From JAWPMT01 sp965215825 (lineage in GTDB: Bacteria > Bacteroidota > Bacteroidia > Cytophagales > Cyclobacteriaceae): DNA of 64,000 bases. Position numbers and translations under genes: made by a program. This document shows positions 18,645-27,346 of this stretch, one piece after another. The stretch lies in assembly GCA_965215825.1 (NCBI GenBank), contig CBDCEM010000003.1, forward strand, positions 3,720,001-3,784,000, given 5' to 3'. The notes under the pieces are model-generated. The model was not told the origin of the DNA, made no database searches, and saw nothing but the letters and a program-made list of their open reading frames with translations. Within the stretch, counting starts at the first letter, position 1. The number at the start of each line of letters is the position of its first letter.

Positions 18645-18784
18645 TTTGCTTGATTCCCAATTCCAAAACAGACTCACATTCGATTGTAAGTTACAACTAC
18701 ATGAAATCATGTTTCTTCAATAATTCCATTTTTAATCACAGTCTGGTAGGGATGATGGTTGTAATGGAGTATAACCCCAGAACG

Positions 18785-18929
18785 TCATGCCATGGATCAA
18801 TTTAGAGTCCAGAATTATTGATCTCCTCACCTTGATCGTAGTGGCATCTTACCAAGCTAAGAGAGACTCCCCTATGATTAAATTAAAGACTATTTAATTT
18901 TCTTATTCCTCTGCAATCTGGGGAGTGAC
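18785..18929. repeat. Direct repeat copy A (about 145 bp)
   Basis: Near-identical to 18947-19092. It runs from TCATGCCATGGATCAA to GGGGAGTGAC and contains a palindrome (ATGCCA...TGGCAT) plus an AT-rich AAATTAAAGACTATTTAATT segment. Confidence 0.9.
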
Positions 18930-18946
18930 GACACTTTCCTATTCCT

Positions 18947-19092
18947 TCATGCCACGGATCAATTTAGAGTCCAGAATTATGGTGTCTCCTCTCCTTGAAC
19001 GTAGTGGCATCTTAGGAAGCTAAGAGAGATTCTCCTACGATTAAATTAAAGACTACTTAATTTTCTTATTCCTCTGCAATCCGGGGAGTGAC
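18947..19092. repeat. Direct repeat copy B (about 146 bp)
   Basis: Second copy, 17 nt after copy A (unit period 162 nt), with scattered substitutions such as ATGCCACGG for ATGCCATGG and a few small length changes. Copy B keeps the better ATGCCAC/GTGGCAT inverted ends. Confidence 0.9.
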
Positions 19093-19105
19093 TCAACTTA
19101 TATAA

Positions 19106-19138
19106 AACAAAAAAGCCGAGAACTCACGCTCCCGGCTT
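19106..19138 (-). terminator. Terminator of the retropepsin-like gene
   Basis: Read on the minus strand, GAAGCCGGGAG pairs with CTCGGCTT and is followed by TTTTTGTTTT. It lies 23 nt after the stop at 19161. Confidence 0.85.
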
Positions 19139-19160
19139 CCAATATTATAATCTGTTAGTT

Positions 19161-20333
19161 TTATAACAGCGACTTCAAGTCAAGTGAAACTTCCTTTGTA
19201 GCGCCTCCCGAATTCAATGTTAGGGTAACCGTAGTACCTGATTTCTTCAACAATTTCTCTATTGCAGGTAATCCCAGGCTCATCGCCGCCTCCCCATTGA
19301 TGCTCACCAATTCATCATCGACTCCAATGCCATTCGCTTCTGCAGGACTTCCTTCAAAAACCTGATGAACCAAAACCTTAGTTTTATCTTTGCTTAATTG
19401 CACATCAATTCCACTACAATTGACTGAATATTCCTCTCCACTTCTTCCATTTTTTTCGAGGAAGATTTTGTGCGTTTTATAATCAAAAAGCACGTTGAAA
19501 CGATTCATCAGCCTATTACCAATAATTCCAGCGATCTTTTTCTCTCCCTGGATTCCTGTAGTCACCTGACTAATTCCTACTGGCAAGTCGCCAATGGTGG
19601 TTGATCCGAATGTGAAGCTTTTCACGCGCCCTTCGTAGTGACGTGTTTCTTTAGCACCAAGTCCTTTTACCAGATAAGAATAATGATCTCCGGTTTTATC
19701 AATGATTCCATTACTATTAGCAAAGGGTGTATTGAAATCAACAGTAGTTCCTGCACCAGTATTCACATAATAACTGCCAGAAAGGGATTCCCCGTTATTC
19801 AATGTAATTGTTGCCTCTACCGTGGGTACAGTATGATGAAATTTGAACGGTAACTCTTCACCTTTCTTAGGATAACTACCAGAATCATAAACCTCCAACT
19901 TCATGGCGTCATAATCCAACCTTACTACATGATGATGCAGCATTTCATATCCAACGATGCCATCAATATTTCGTCCAATGCTGATTTCCAGGTGATCCAG
20001 GTCCGTAGCATAGACTTTAATATTTTTCTCCAGCACCAAATCATTCAATTCAAGCTTGTTGTGTTTGATCAGTGCTCCGGAAATACTTCCCTGAGCGCTG
20101 GTGGCTGTTTCTTTATGATTGATGGGTAAGTTGAGTTTTTGCGCAACGTCCAAATCGATCACAGTAAGTACATCTCCTGTATCGAAAATGAAATCCAGCG
20201 GCTCGGAATCATCCACGCTGAGTTTTACAAAAACATGGTCACCATACAATTCAAAATCTGTTGAAGTGAGTGGTGATTGTGCGTAGGAGGTAAATACCGC
20301 CAAAACCGCACAGGCAAAAAATAGTTTTCTCAT
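19161..20333 (-). CDS. Retropepsin-like aspartic protease with PDZ domain
   Basis: 390 residues with a signal peptide (1-19, ending TSYAQ). Two retropepsin-like lobes are visible. The first has the catalytic triad D-T-G at 51-53 ('FIFDTGDVLTVID'), the second reads N-T-G at 191-193 ('YYVNTGAGTTVDF'), so one of the two usual aspartates is Asn. A PDZ domain follows (about residues 310-385, 'VFEGSPAEANGIGVDDELVSI'), likely for binding protein termini. This architecture is common in Bacteroidota as 'aspartyl protease family protein' and is presumably periplasmic. Whether one Asp suffices through dimerisation is unknown. The gene is transcribed alone, divergent from the nucleoside phosphorylase gene. 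Confidence 0.87.
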   Translation of the reverse strand: MRKLFFACAVLAVFTSYAQSPLTSTDFELYGDHVFVKLSVDDSEPLDFIFDTGDVLTVIDLDVAQKLNLPINHKETATSAQGSISGALIKHNKLELNDLVLEKNIKVYATDLDHLEISIGRNIDGIVGYEMLHHHVVRLDYDAMKLEVYDSGSYPKKGEELPFKFHHTVPTVEATITLNNGESLSGSYYVNTGAGTTVDFNTPFANSNGIIDKTGDHYSYLVKGLGAKETRHYEGRVKSFTFGSTTIGDLPVGISQVTTGIQGEKKIAGIIGNRLMNRFNVLFDYKTHKIFLEKNGRSGEEYSVNCSGIDVQLSKDKTKVLVHQVFEGSPAEANGIGVDDELVSINGEAAMSLGLPAIEKLLKKSGTTVTLTLNSGGATKEVSLDLKSLL

Positions 20334-20511
20334 AATTTGTCAAACAATTCCAAAAACGGATTCAATTTATAAATAGTGTAGAAGCTATACTATTTTTCTG
20401 GATCAATTCTTTTTCAACAGCCTGTTAAACGGAGCTAATTTCTCAATGTGCATAGTCAGCATTCAAGTATTTTACTTCATATTGCAAAGGTCTAGATCAA
20501 AAGCAATAACT

Positions 20512-21330
20512 GTGAAAACACAAGTCGAAACTACTGTTGAATATTTAAAAAGTGAAGGGATTAATGCTCCGCAAATTGGCATCGTTCTCGGAACGGGATT
20601 AGGAGCACTCGCTGATGAAATAGAGGTGGAAAAGGAAGTTTCATATGAGGACATCCCCAATTTTCCCATCTCTACCGTTGAATTCCACAAGGGTAAACTG
20701 ATCTATGGAACGATCAACGGTGTGAAAGTACTGGCAATGAATGGTCGTTTCCACTTCTATGAGGGCTATTCCATGGCAGAAGTAGTTTTTCCTATTCGGG
20801 TGATGAAATTTCTGGGCGTCGAGCAATTATTAATCTCCAATGCAGCCGGCAATATGAATCTCGACTGGCAAAAGGGTCAATTGATGTTAATCACTGACCA
20901 TATCAACCTCCAGCCAGATAATCCCCTTCGAGGCAATGGAGCAGCTGATTTCGGACCTCTCTTTGTGGACATGAGTTCACCTTATGATGCCTCCATAAAC
21001 ACTGGATTAAGAACTGCTGCAAATGAAACTGGTATTGCTCTGCACGAAGGAACTTATGTTTCCGTTGCCGGACCAAACCTGGAAACCAAGGCTGAATACC
21101 GATTTTTAAGAGCCGCCGGTGCGGATGTTGTAGGTATGTCTACTGTTCCAGAAGTAATCGCTGCTAATCAGCTGGAACTTCCCGTTTCGGCGATTTCGGT
21201 GCTTACGGATGATTGTGATCCTGAAAATTTGCAACCCGTGAACATTGAGGAGATCATTGCAATAGCTAAAACGGCAGAACAGGACCTGATCAAAATATTT
21301 AAAGCCTATCTGCGTGCTCTGGTAAAATGA
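20512..21330 (+). CDS. punA: Purine nucleoside phosphorylase
   Basis: Phosphorolysis of (deoxy)guanosine and inosine to the base and ribose-1-phosphate in purine salvage. I prefer the GTG at 20512, giving 272 residues, the usual length of the trimeric PNP class; the ATG at 20446 would add 22 residues without similarity. Motifs: 'GIVLGTGLGAL', 'GRFHFYEGYSM', 'LLISNAAGNMN', 'AGPNLETKAEYRFL' and 'VGMSTVPEVIAA'. The acyltransferase gene overlaps its stop by 4 nt (ATGA), so the two are translationally coupled although their functions are not obviously linked. Confidence 0.92.
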   Translation: MKTQVETTVEYLKSEGINAPQIGIVLGTGLGALADEIEVEKEVSYEDIPNFPISTVEFHKGKLIYGTINGVKVLAMNGRFHFYEGYSMAEVVFPIRVMKFLGVEQLLISNAAGNMNLDWQKGQLMLITDHINLQPDNPLRGNGAADFGPLFVDMSSPYDASINTGLRTAANETGIALHEGTYVSVAGPNLETKAEYRFLRAAGADVVGMSTVPEVIAANQLELPVSAISVLTDDCDPENLQPVNIEEIIAIAKTAEQDLIKIFKAYLRALVK

Positions 21331-22148
21331 CCCGAGAGAAAGCAATACAAAAGCTAACGTACGTCTCTGAAAACGATTCTTTCTTGCGTAAGATTCTTGT
21401 TAATCTACTGGAGAATTTATCTGGCAGACCTAAGATCCAGCAGCTTTATGATGAAATCCGAGAAATGGAGTATGAAACGCACATGGCTTGGACCATCGCG
21501 TTGGACAAGCTTAGGATCAAACGAGATTTTGATAGTTCGAAACTCAAGCAACTGCGCGGAGATACGCCACTGGTAATCATTGCGAATCATCCCTTTGGCG
21601 TGGTAGATGGATTGATCGTTGGAGAGATCGGAGCTACAGTGCGTGAAAACTATTCGATCCTAACGAACAGTGCACTTTGCGAACTCGACCCTAGAATAAC
21701 GGATTATCTTTTACCCATCAATTTTGACGCCACCAAAGAGGCTCAGGCCAATAACATTCAAACAAGAAAGATTGCCATTGAAAGACTGGGTAAAGGCGAA
21801 GGACTGATCATCTTTCCTTCTGGCATGGTCGCCAGTTCCAAGACTCCCTTCGGGCCCGCCGAGGAGCTGGAATGGAAACGATTCGTAGTAAAACTGATTA
21901 CCAAAGCCAAGGCCGATGTACTACCAATCTACTTTCATGGTAAAAACAGTCGACTTTTCCAGGTCGCAACCAACATCCATGAAACTTTGAGAATGGGTCT
22001 GCTATTGCACGAAGCACGAAATAAAATGGGTCAAACCATCAAAGTAACGATTGGCGATATTGTGCCTTTCAGTGATGTGAAAGACATAAAAAACAAGCAG
22101 GAACTTCTGGATAAGTTGAAGAAGATTACGTTTAGTTATGGGGAATAG
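21327..22148 (+). CDS. Lysophospholipid acyltransferase-like protein
   Basis: 273 residues related to the PlsC/LPLAT acyltransferases. The catalytic block is 'IANHPFGVVDGLIVG', with His and Asp spaced as in the hemolysin-type subgroup (H-x5-D), and the acceptor block is 'LIIFPSGMVASS'. It lacks a clear N-terminal TM helix, so it probably sits peripherally at the inner membrane and adds a fatty acyl chain to a lysolipid or, as in related Bacteroidota proteins, to an amino-acid lipid such as ornithine lipid. The exact acceptor is inference. Its ATG overlaps the stop of the PNP gene. Confidence 0.85.
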   Translation: MTREKAIQKLTYVSENDSFLRKILVNLLENLSGRPKIQQLYDEIREMEYETHMAWTIALDKLRIKRDFDSSKLKQLRGDTPLVIIANHPFGVVDGLIVGEIGATVRENYSILTNSALCELDPRITDYLLPINFDATKEAQANNIQTRKIAIERLGKGEGLIIFPSGMVASSKTPFGPAEELEWKRFVVKLITKAKADVLPIYFHGKNSRLFQVATNIHETLRMGLLLHEARNKMGQTIKVTIGDIVPFSDVKDIKNKQELLDKLKKITFSYGE

Positions 22149-22290
22149 GCCAGTTCAGACTTTGACCTTTCTTTTCAGAAGTTCTAATTTGGTTACATAG
22201 AAAATCACTGAGATTTAACCTCGTATAGTTGGCATATTGAAACTAACTACAAATAAGAGTGATTTGCACTGACAAGTGGGAAATTACCAG

Positions 22291-22404
22291 TTAGCTAAGC
22301 GTCATTCCTGATTTTGTTCAGGAATCTCAATAATAGAAGCTTGTTCTTGATTGAGATTCCCGCCTACGCTGGGAATGACGGATATTTTCCTATCGCTTAG
22401 CTAA
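22291..22404. repeat. Nested palindromic (MITE/REP-like) element
   Basis: Perfect outer inverted repeats TTAGCTAAGC (22291-22300) and GCTTAGCTAA (22395-22404) enclose GTCATTCC (22301-22308)/GGAATGAC (22372-22379) and GGAATCTCAA (22321-22330)/TTGAGATTCC (22351-22360). Each half can also fold alone: ATTCCTGA/TCAGGAAT on the left and ATTCCC/GGGAAT on the right. It fills the gap between two convergent genes. Confidence 0.85.
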
Positions 22405-22408
22405 ATAA

Positions 22409-22867
22409 TCACCCAAATTTCTTCTCGATGGATTTTGTACGATAATCGAATATTTCTTTGAGTTTCTTTCTGACCATCAGGGAATTAGCGATGGCACCCA
22501 AAAAACCCAATGGCGGGGCATAGCTCACGATATCTTTCATGAGTACACCATGCTCTTTTGGTTCGATAAAATGTTGATGGTGCCATAACGCATAGGGACC
22601 CACTCGTTGCTCATCGATGAAATATTCCTTTTCCTGAATGTGAGTGATCTCTGTTACCCATGTGGTTTTGATGCCCAAAACCGGAGCTACCTTGTAGCTT
22701 ATGATCATGCCTTCATACATGTTCTCTGGCAAGTCCCCTGAGGTAATGTCAAAACCCATATAATCCGGTGTGATTACTTTGAGGTTGGCCGGAGATGAAA
22801 TGAAATCCCATACTTCATCCATCGAAGCAGGAATGAATTGTTCTTGTATGAATTGGTAAAAAGGCAT
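22409..22867 (-). CDS. SRPBCC-fold (START/Bet v1-like) protein
   Basis: 152 residues beginning 'MPFYQFIQEQFIPASMDEVWDF', the usual first strand and helix of a polyketide cyclase/START-like SRPBCC domain, followed by 'FISSPANLKVITPDYMGFDI' and 'WVTEITHIQEKEYFIDEQ'. These small soluble proteins bind hydrophobic ligands; COG4276-type members have been called cell-division inhibitors without strong proof. I assign no ligand. Its stop lies 5 nt from the palindromic element, which may serve as its transcription end. Confidence 0.85.
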   Translation of the reverse strand: MPFYQFIQEQFIPASMDEVWDFISSPANLKVITPDYMGFDITSGDLPENMYEGMIISYKVAPVLGIKTTWVTEITHIQEKEYFIDEQRVGPYALWHHQHFIEPKEHGVLMKDIVSYAPPLGFLGAIANSLMVRKKLKEIFDYRTKSIEKKFG

Positions 22868-23003
22868 GTACTGAGATGGCTTCTGATTATTGGTTGTGAC
22901 TTGTCATAAAAGATTGATGTTATTACTAATCACGGTACTCAATTGTTCCAAAACTTACCAAATAATTTTTGCTTGAAAGTGTAAGGAATTCAATTCCAAT
23001 ACA

Positions 23004-23035
23004 AAAAAAGCCTTCCTCAAATTGAGAAAGGCTTT
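23004..23035 (-). terminator. Terminator of the porin gene
   Basis: On the minus strand AAAGCCTT-C/TCTCAA-type arms (23007-23020 with 23021-23035) form a long hairpin followed by TTTTTTTGT. It lies about 105 nt beyond the porin stop. Confidence 0.8.
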
Positions 23036-23140
23036 CAACTATCAATAATCTCTCTTCTATTACAGTTTCATATGTATCTCGAAAGAAAATGAGTCTCATT
23101 CCCATAGAAGAAACTCAGGCCTGTTTCTTTTAAAATGACC

Positions 23141-24193
23141 TCAGAAAGAATAAACAGCTGCTAGCAAGAAGGAAGAAAGTGAGTTAGCTGTCTCGCCCGT
23201 TCTTGCATTGGTGATGACCACATCATCTTCCGAGAAGGAATCAATTCGCAACTCCGGGATAAAGGTCAGGTTACCCACAGTGTAGTTAGCACTTAAGGTG
23301 AGGTCAATTACACTTTCTCCGGTGGATAATACGCCTACACCTTCATCTTGCCAGTACTCCCCTCGAACGCCTAAAGAAAACGCATCAGAAAATGAATTCT
23401 GCAAGTACAAGGCGCCGCCATAAAAACTATCGGAAGCAGACGTGCCATTAACACCCAGATAAAATGAATCCGACAAATCCCAGCCACCAGTCAGGTCAAC
23501 CTGGAAAAAGTCATTGTCAAAGAGGAAGTTCAAATAAGCACCACCGTATCCAAATTGGGCACCTCCAACATACTCGCCACTAGGGTTGAAATCAGTGGCA
23601 TCTGTAGGATTGAATACACCCAACATCATGGTAAAATCCCCGAATGTGAAATCAGCTTTCAAACCTGTATGTGAGAAAGGTCCATAAGAGAACATATAAC
23701 TCGTAGAATAGTTGAAATTACCGGTGGGAGAAATCACTTCGTAACCCAGGAAGGTATTGAAGTTACCCATGGTTAAAGTTACGTTATATGACACATTCCA
23801 GTAGGCATACAACTGGTTCACAATGTTTAGCGCCGCACCAGAACCAAATACAGCTTCTGCTCCTCTTGGCCCGAATACAAGGTCTGCGGTAAAGCCAACT
23901 TTGTCACCTTCGTACGAAGCAATGAAATTGGCCATACCCAGTGAAAACCCAGGTTGATTCGCAAATGAAGTCCCTGGAGCCAACGTGTTACCAAATTCAT
24001 TTCCGTCAGCATCTACAAAGAACTCATCCGGATCATCGCTTGTATTAAAATTCGTTCTAAAATAAGTATCGATTGAACCGGAGAATGATACTCCTTGAAG
24101 TTCACTACTTTCTTCTTCCTGAGCAACAGCTGCGAATGATACAACCATCGCTAAAACCAACATTTTAATGTTTAATTTTGTAAACGTGTTCAT
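23141..24193 (-). CDS. Outer-membrane porin (BBP2/OmpL-like beta-barrel)
   Basis: 350 residues with a signal peptide (ending AAVAQ) and then many alternating, aromatic-bordered strands ('VSFSGSIDTYFRTNF', 'LTMGNFNTFLGYEVI', 'DFTMMLGVFNPT'). It ends in Phe ('LAAVYSF'), the C-terminal aromatic used for barrel insertion. It fits the putative porin-2 family. It lies 154 nt downstream of the ammonium transporter gene on the same strand, so it may provide outer-membrane passage for nitrogen compounds under the same control; this is inference from context. It has its own terminator. Confidence 0.85.
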   Translation of the reverse strand: MNTFTKLNIKMLVLAMVVSFAAVAQEEESSELQGVSFSGSIDTYFRTNFNTSDDPDEFFVDADGNEFGNTLAPGTSFANQPGFSLGMANFIASYEGDKVGFTADLVFGPRGAEAVFGSGAALNIVNQLYAYWNVSYNVTLTMGNFNTFLGYEVISPTGNFNYSTSYMFSYGPFSHTGLKADFTFGDFTMMLGVFNPTDATDFNPSGEYVGGAQFGYGGAYLNFLFDNDFFQVDLTGGWDLSDSFYLGVNGTSASDSFYGGALYLQNSFSDAFSLGVRGEYWQDEGVGVLSTGESVIDLTLSANYTVGNLTFIPELRIDSFSEDDVVITNARTGETANSLSSFLLAAVYSF

Positions 24194-24347
24194 GTTATTA
24201 TCTAGTTAATATTTGAATGCAGGCCTTCTTGTTTCCGAGCGTCCAACTTTGAGCAAGGAGGCCAACCTTTTTTATGAGTTTGATGAAATTTGGGGACCGT
24301 TCGAATAAGCTTTTTCGCCTCTTTTTAGTCCAGTCCCCTTTGAGATA

Positions 24348-25679
24348 TTATTCGACGGTGATGGTATAACCTCTGATACCGTGCTCATGGCTATCCAGTC
24401 CTTCTTCTTCGTGTTCCTTAGATACTCTGATTCCAATGGTGACTTTTAGCACGTAGAAGATAAGCAACGCTGCAGCAAAAGCTACCACACCACAAATAGC
24501 CACTCCTTTTAACTGAATCAGGAAGGTATGCTCTGGATTGGTTGAGAAAAACCCAACAGCTAATGTTCCCCAGATACCACATGTGAGGTGTACGGATACC
24601 GCTCCTACTACATCATCTAGTTTTAATTTATCCAGGGCAATCGCAGAAAAAACAACAAGTACACCTGCCACTAAACCAACGAGTACTGCATAAAGAGGAG
24701 GAATCACATCTGCCCCAGCGGTAATGCCCACAAGTCCGGCCAGGATCCCATTCAACACCATACCCAGATCAAGTCTATTGAAAAGAAACTTTGCGGTGAT
24801 AAATCCGGAAAGACCACCGGCGCATGCTGCCAGACTAGTCGTTACCAAAACAAAAGAAGTCAATGCTGGATCAGCTGAAAGTACTGAACCACCGTTAAAT
24901 CCGAACCATCCAAGCCACAGTAGGAAAACGCCGATTACCGCCAGGGGCACACTAGAGCCAGGCTTGTCCACTACTTTACCATCAACATATTTACCAAGAC
25001 GTGAGCCCAAAACAATAATTCCGGCAAGGGCCCCCCAGCCACCTACAGAATGCACAAGGGTAGAACCCGCAAAGTCATAGAAGCCCATATCGTCCAGGGC
25101 TCCACCACCCCATTTCCAGCTTCCAATGATGGGATAAACCACCCCTACGAAAATGACAGTAAACAAAAGGTAAGCGGAGAGTTTTATTCTTTCAGCAACA
25201 GCTCCTGATACGATGGTTGCAGCTGTAGCTGCGAACATTCCCTGAAACAGAAAATCCGTCCAATAAGTGTATCCTCCACTTGCATAACCAGTTGTCACAT
25301 CTGCCTTATCCGAGGCAAACCAGAACATGTTCCATCCAGAGCCATCAAAAGCTAACCAACCTGGAGTTTCAAAACCCGGGTACATCAGGAAGAATCCTAG
25401 AAGTGCATACGACACTAGGCCTATGATAGGTGTAAGCGTATTCTTGAACAATATATTCACAGTGTTCTTTGATTGTCCAAATCCGGCTTCTACACCGGCA
25501 AATCCCAGGTGCATGATGAACACTAAACCAGTAGCCAACATCATCCACACATTGTTCGCGGTGAAAACCGCATCTCCAATTTGAGTAGAATAATCTATGG
25601 CTACTACAGCAACCTCCGCCGCACTTGTTGCTTCAAGCGATTGCGAAGTTTCTAACGTACTTACAGAATCAACATTCAT
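24348..25679 (-). CDS. amt: Ammonium transporter
   Basis: 443 residues with about 11 TM helices of the Amt/Rh family. Recognisable are 'MHLGFAGVEAGFGQSKN', 'DFAGSTLVHSVGGWGAL' with the first pore His, 'WLGWFGFNGGS', and 'AVSVHLTCGIWGTLAVG' with the second pore His. The C-terminal tail 'GLDSHEHGIRGY' matches the conserved segment that contacts the PII protein GlnK, yet no glnK gene is adjacent. The N-terminus carries about 35 residues before the first helix (rich in Ser, Ala and Glu), which could be a signal-like extension. Likely induced under nitrogen limitation by analogy. Confidence 0.94.
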   Translation of the reverse strand: MNVDSVSTLETSQSLEATSAAEVAVVAIDYSTQIGDAVFTANNVWMMLATGLVFIMHLGFAGVEAGFGQSKNTVNILFKNTLTPIIGLVSYALLGFFLMYPGFETPGWLAFDGSGWNMFWFASDKADVTTGYASGGYTYWTDFLFQGMFAATAATIVSGAVAERIKLSAYLLFTVIFVGVVYPIIGSWKWGGGALDDMGFYDFAGSTLVHSVGGWGALAGIIVLGSRLGKYVDGKVVDKPGSSVPLAVIGVFLLWLGWFGFNGGSVLSADPALTSFVLVTTSLAACAGGLSGFITAKFLFNRLDLGMVLNGILAGLVGITAGADVIPPLYAVLVGLVAGVLVVFSAIALDKLKLDDVVGAVSVHLTCGIWGTLAVGFFSTNPEHTFLIQLKGVAICGVVAFAAALLIFYVLKVTIGIRVSKEHEEEGLDSHEHGIRGYTITVE

Positions 25680-26053
25680 GATTTTAGGTAGTCTTATCCA
25701 ATTTCGATCGTTTCAATCAAAATTGATATTTTTTGAATTATTTGATTTAAAACCGTGGCAATGCTATGAACAAAATAATTTATCAAGCATTCTGTAAAGA
25801 ATTATTTAATTCACATTAGGAATATTTACATAATTTGGAACAAATAGCGATTTCAAATGCAATGCTTTCAAAAAATACTGTTAATCAAACATAAAAAAAG
25901 CCGTCTATCTCTGCTAAACGGCTTATTGATAATTATAAGTTATTAATAATCAGATACTTAATGCATTTAGAATATTTTTAATGCTAATTTAAAAATTGTA
26001 AAATAAAAAATGGATCAAAATCTAAAACATACACCTGCGTTCAGGAAAGGGGA
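25680..26053. other. AT-rich intergenic region
   Basis: No gene seen. It holds the amt upstream region on the right side of the amt gene and, at 25893-25924, the terminator of the amidohydrolase operon. The rest is AT-rich without repeats. Confidence 0.6.
25893..25924 (-). terminator. Terminator of the amidohydrolase operon
   Basis: AAGCCGT (25898-25904) pairs with ACGGCTT (25918-25924); read on the minus strand the hairpin is followed by seven T. It is 130 nt downstream of the stop at 26054. Confidence 0.8.
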
Positions 26054-27346
26054 TTACTCTTCTTTTTCATACTTTTCTTTGAATCGATTGTAGAGCACTT
26101 GTTGCTTACCAGTCAACTCAAGTTCCTTGCCCTGTATGAAAGCCATTTCAATTTTACTGGTTCGCATATCAAGGGCATCCCCTTGTGAAATGAACAAGAT
26201 GGCATCTTTTCCATTCTCCAATGTTCCGGTGGAACCATCGATTCCTAAGATTTCAGCCGTATTAGAGGTTATCAATTTTAGCGCTTCTTCTCTGTCCATT
26301 CCGTAGGCCGCGGCAGAGCCAGCGAAAAACGGCAGGTTTCTGGAACTCTGAAGGCCTCGGTACATCAATCCAACCTTGACACCCGCATCTGTCAAAATAC
26401 CTGGCATTCTATAGTGAAGATCAATGTCTTCATCATCTCTTGCTGGTCGGCTATGTACTTCATTGAGTAACACAGGAATATTCTCCTGAACCAACAAATC
26501 TTTGACACGCCAGGCATCCCTGCCCCCAACTAGGACAATCTTTTGGACTCCTGTTTCCTTTAAAGCTCCAATGGCTTCAACGATCACCCGTGCATTATTA
26601 GCCTCTACAAACAGCTGCTTTTCACCAGTAAACAATTTTCGTGTCGCTTCCAACAACAGGTTTTTCTTGGCTGTGGGTTGCTCATGATAAGCTTTCGCGT
26701 CCCTCAAAAAGGTCAGCAACTCCGTAACCTGTTCATCGTACCTGTTGTTTTGTCTTCGAGCTGTCTCTCCTAGCCACCATCGTGCGCCAAAAGACAAGGC
26801 CGGCCAACTTACATGAATACCATCATCGGCCTGGTATACTGCATCTTCCCAATTCCAGCCTTCCAGCATCATGATACTGGAAGTACCTGAAACACTTCCT
26901 CCTGTTGGAGTTGATTGTGCCAATAATATGCCATTGAATCTCAATGTGGCGATCAACTCAGAATCTGTATTGTAGGCAATTAATGATCGAACATGGGGTT
27001 TTATGTTCCCGACTTCATTGAAGTCTCTCGTGGGTCTTACAGCGTTGATATCTACAAGTCCCAAGGTAGACTTAGGAAGGATAAATCCAGGATATACATG
27101 TTTACCTTCTGCTTCTATAACTCGATAATCCGATAAATCCGGACTGGTATTGGCATTTACAACCAGTGTAATCTTCCCTTGATCAAAAGCAATTACAGAT
27201 TTTTCAATTACCTGACCATTGCCTAAATGGGCAGTAGCATTAACGATAGCGATAGGGCCAGCTTGTGCGTCAGCCGGTTGTGGCACCTGGGCGTGAACGG
27301 CAATTGCCAATATGGCCAGGATTATGGTTTTTATATACTTAATCAT
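26054..27346 (-). CDS. Amidohydrolase-fold protein lacking the HxH metal motif
   Basis: 430 residues with a signal peptide (1-19, ending AVHAQ). The sequence follows the amidohydrolase superfamily: a small beta domain ('PIAIVNATAHLGNGQVIEKS'), then 'GKHVYPGFILPKSTLG' where active members have 'G-x-I-D-x-H-x-H', and a C-terminal 'GILGIDGSTGTLENGKDAILFIS' composite domain. Both His of HxH are missing, so a metal-dependent hydrolase reaction is unlikely for this chain alone. It overlaps the stop of the 1007-residue amidohydrolase gene by 8 nt, so the two are made together and may form a complex. Confidence 0.88.
   Translation of the reverse strand: MIKYIKTIILAILAIAVHAQVPQPADAQAGPIAIVNATAHLGNGQVIEKSVIAFDQGKITLVVNANTSPDLSDYRVIEAEGKHVYPGFILPKSTLGLVDINAVRPTRDFNEVGNIKPHVRSLIAYNTDSELIATLRFNGILLAQSTPTGGSVSGTSSIMMLEGWNWEDAVYQADDGIHVSWPALSFGARWWLGETARRQNNRYDEQVTELLTFLRDAKAYHEQPTAKKNLLLEATRKLFTGEKQLFVEANNARVIVEAIGALKETGVQKIVLVGGRDAWRVKDLLVQENIPVLLNEVHSRPARDDEDIDLHYRMPGILTDAGVKVGLMYRGLQSSRNLPFFAGSAAAYGMDREEALKLITSNTAEILGIDGSTGTLENGKDAILFISQGDALDMRTSKIEMAFIQGKELELTGKQQVLYNRFKEKYEKEE

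Noticed and set aside
18785..19092. CRISPR-like repeat pattern
   Set aside because: Only two long copies with a 17-nt gap, no short repeats with unique spacers and no cas genes.
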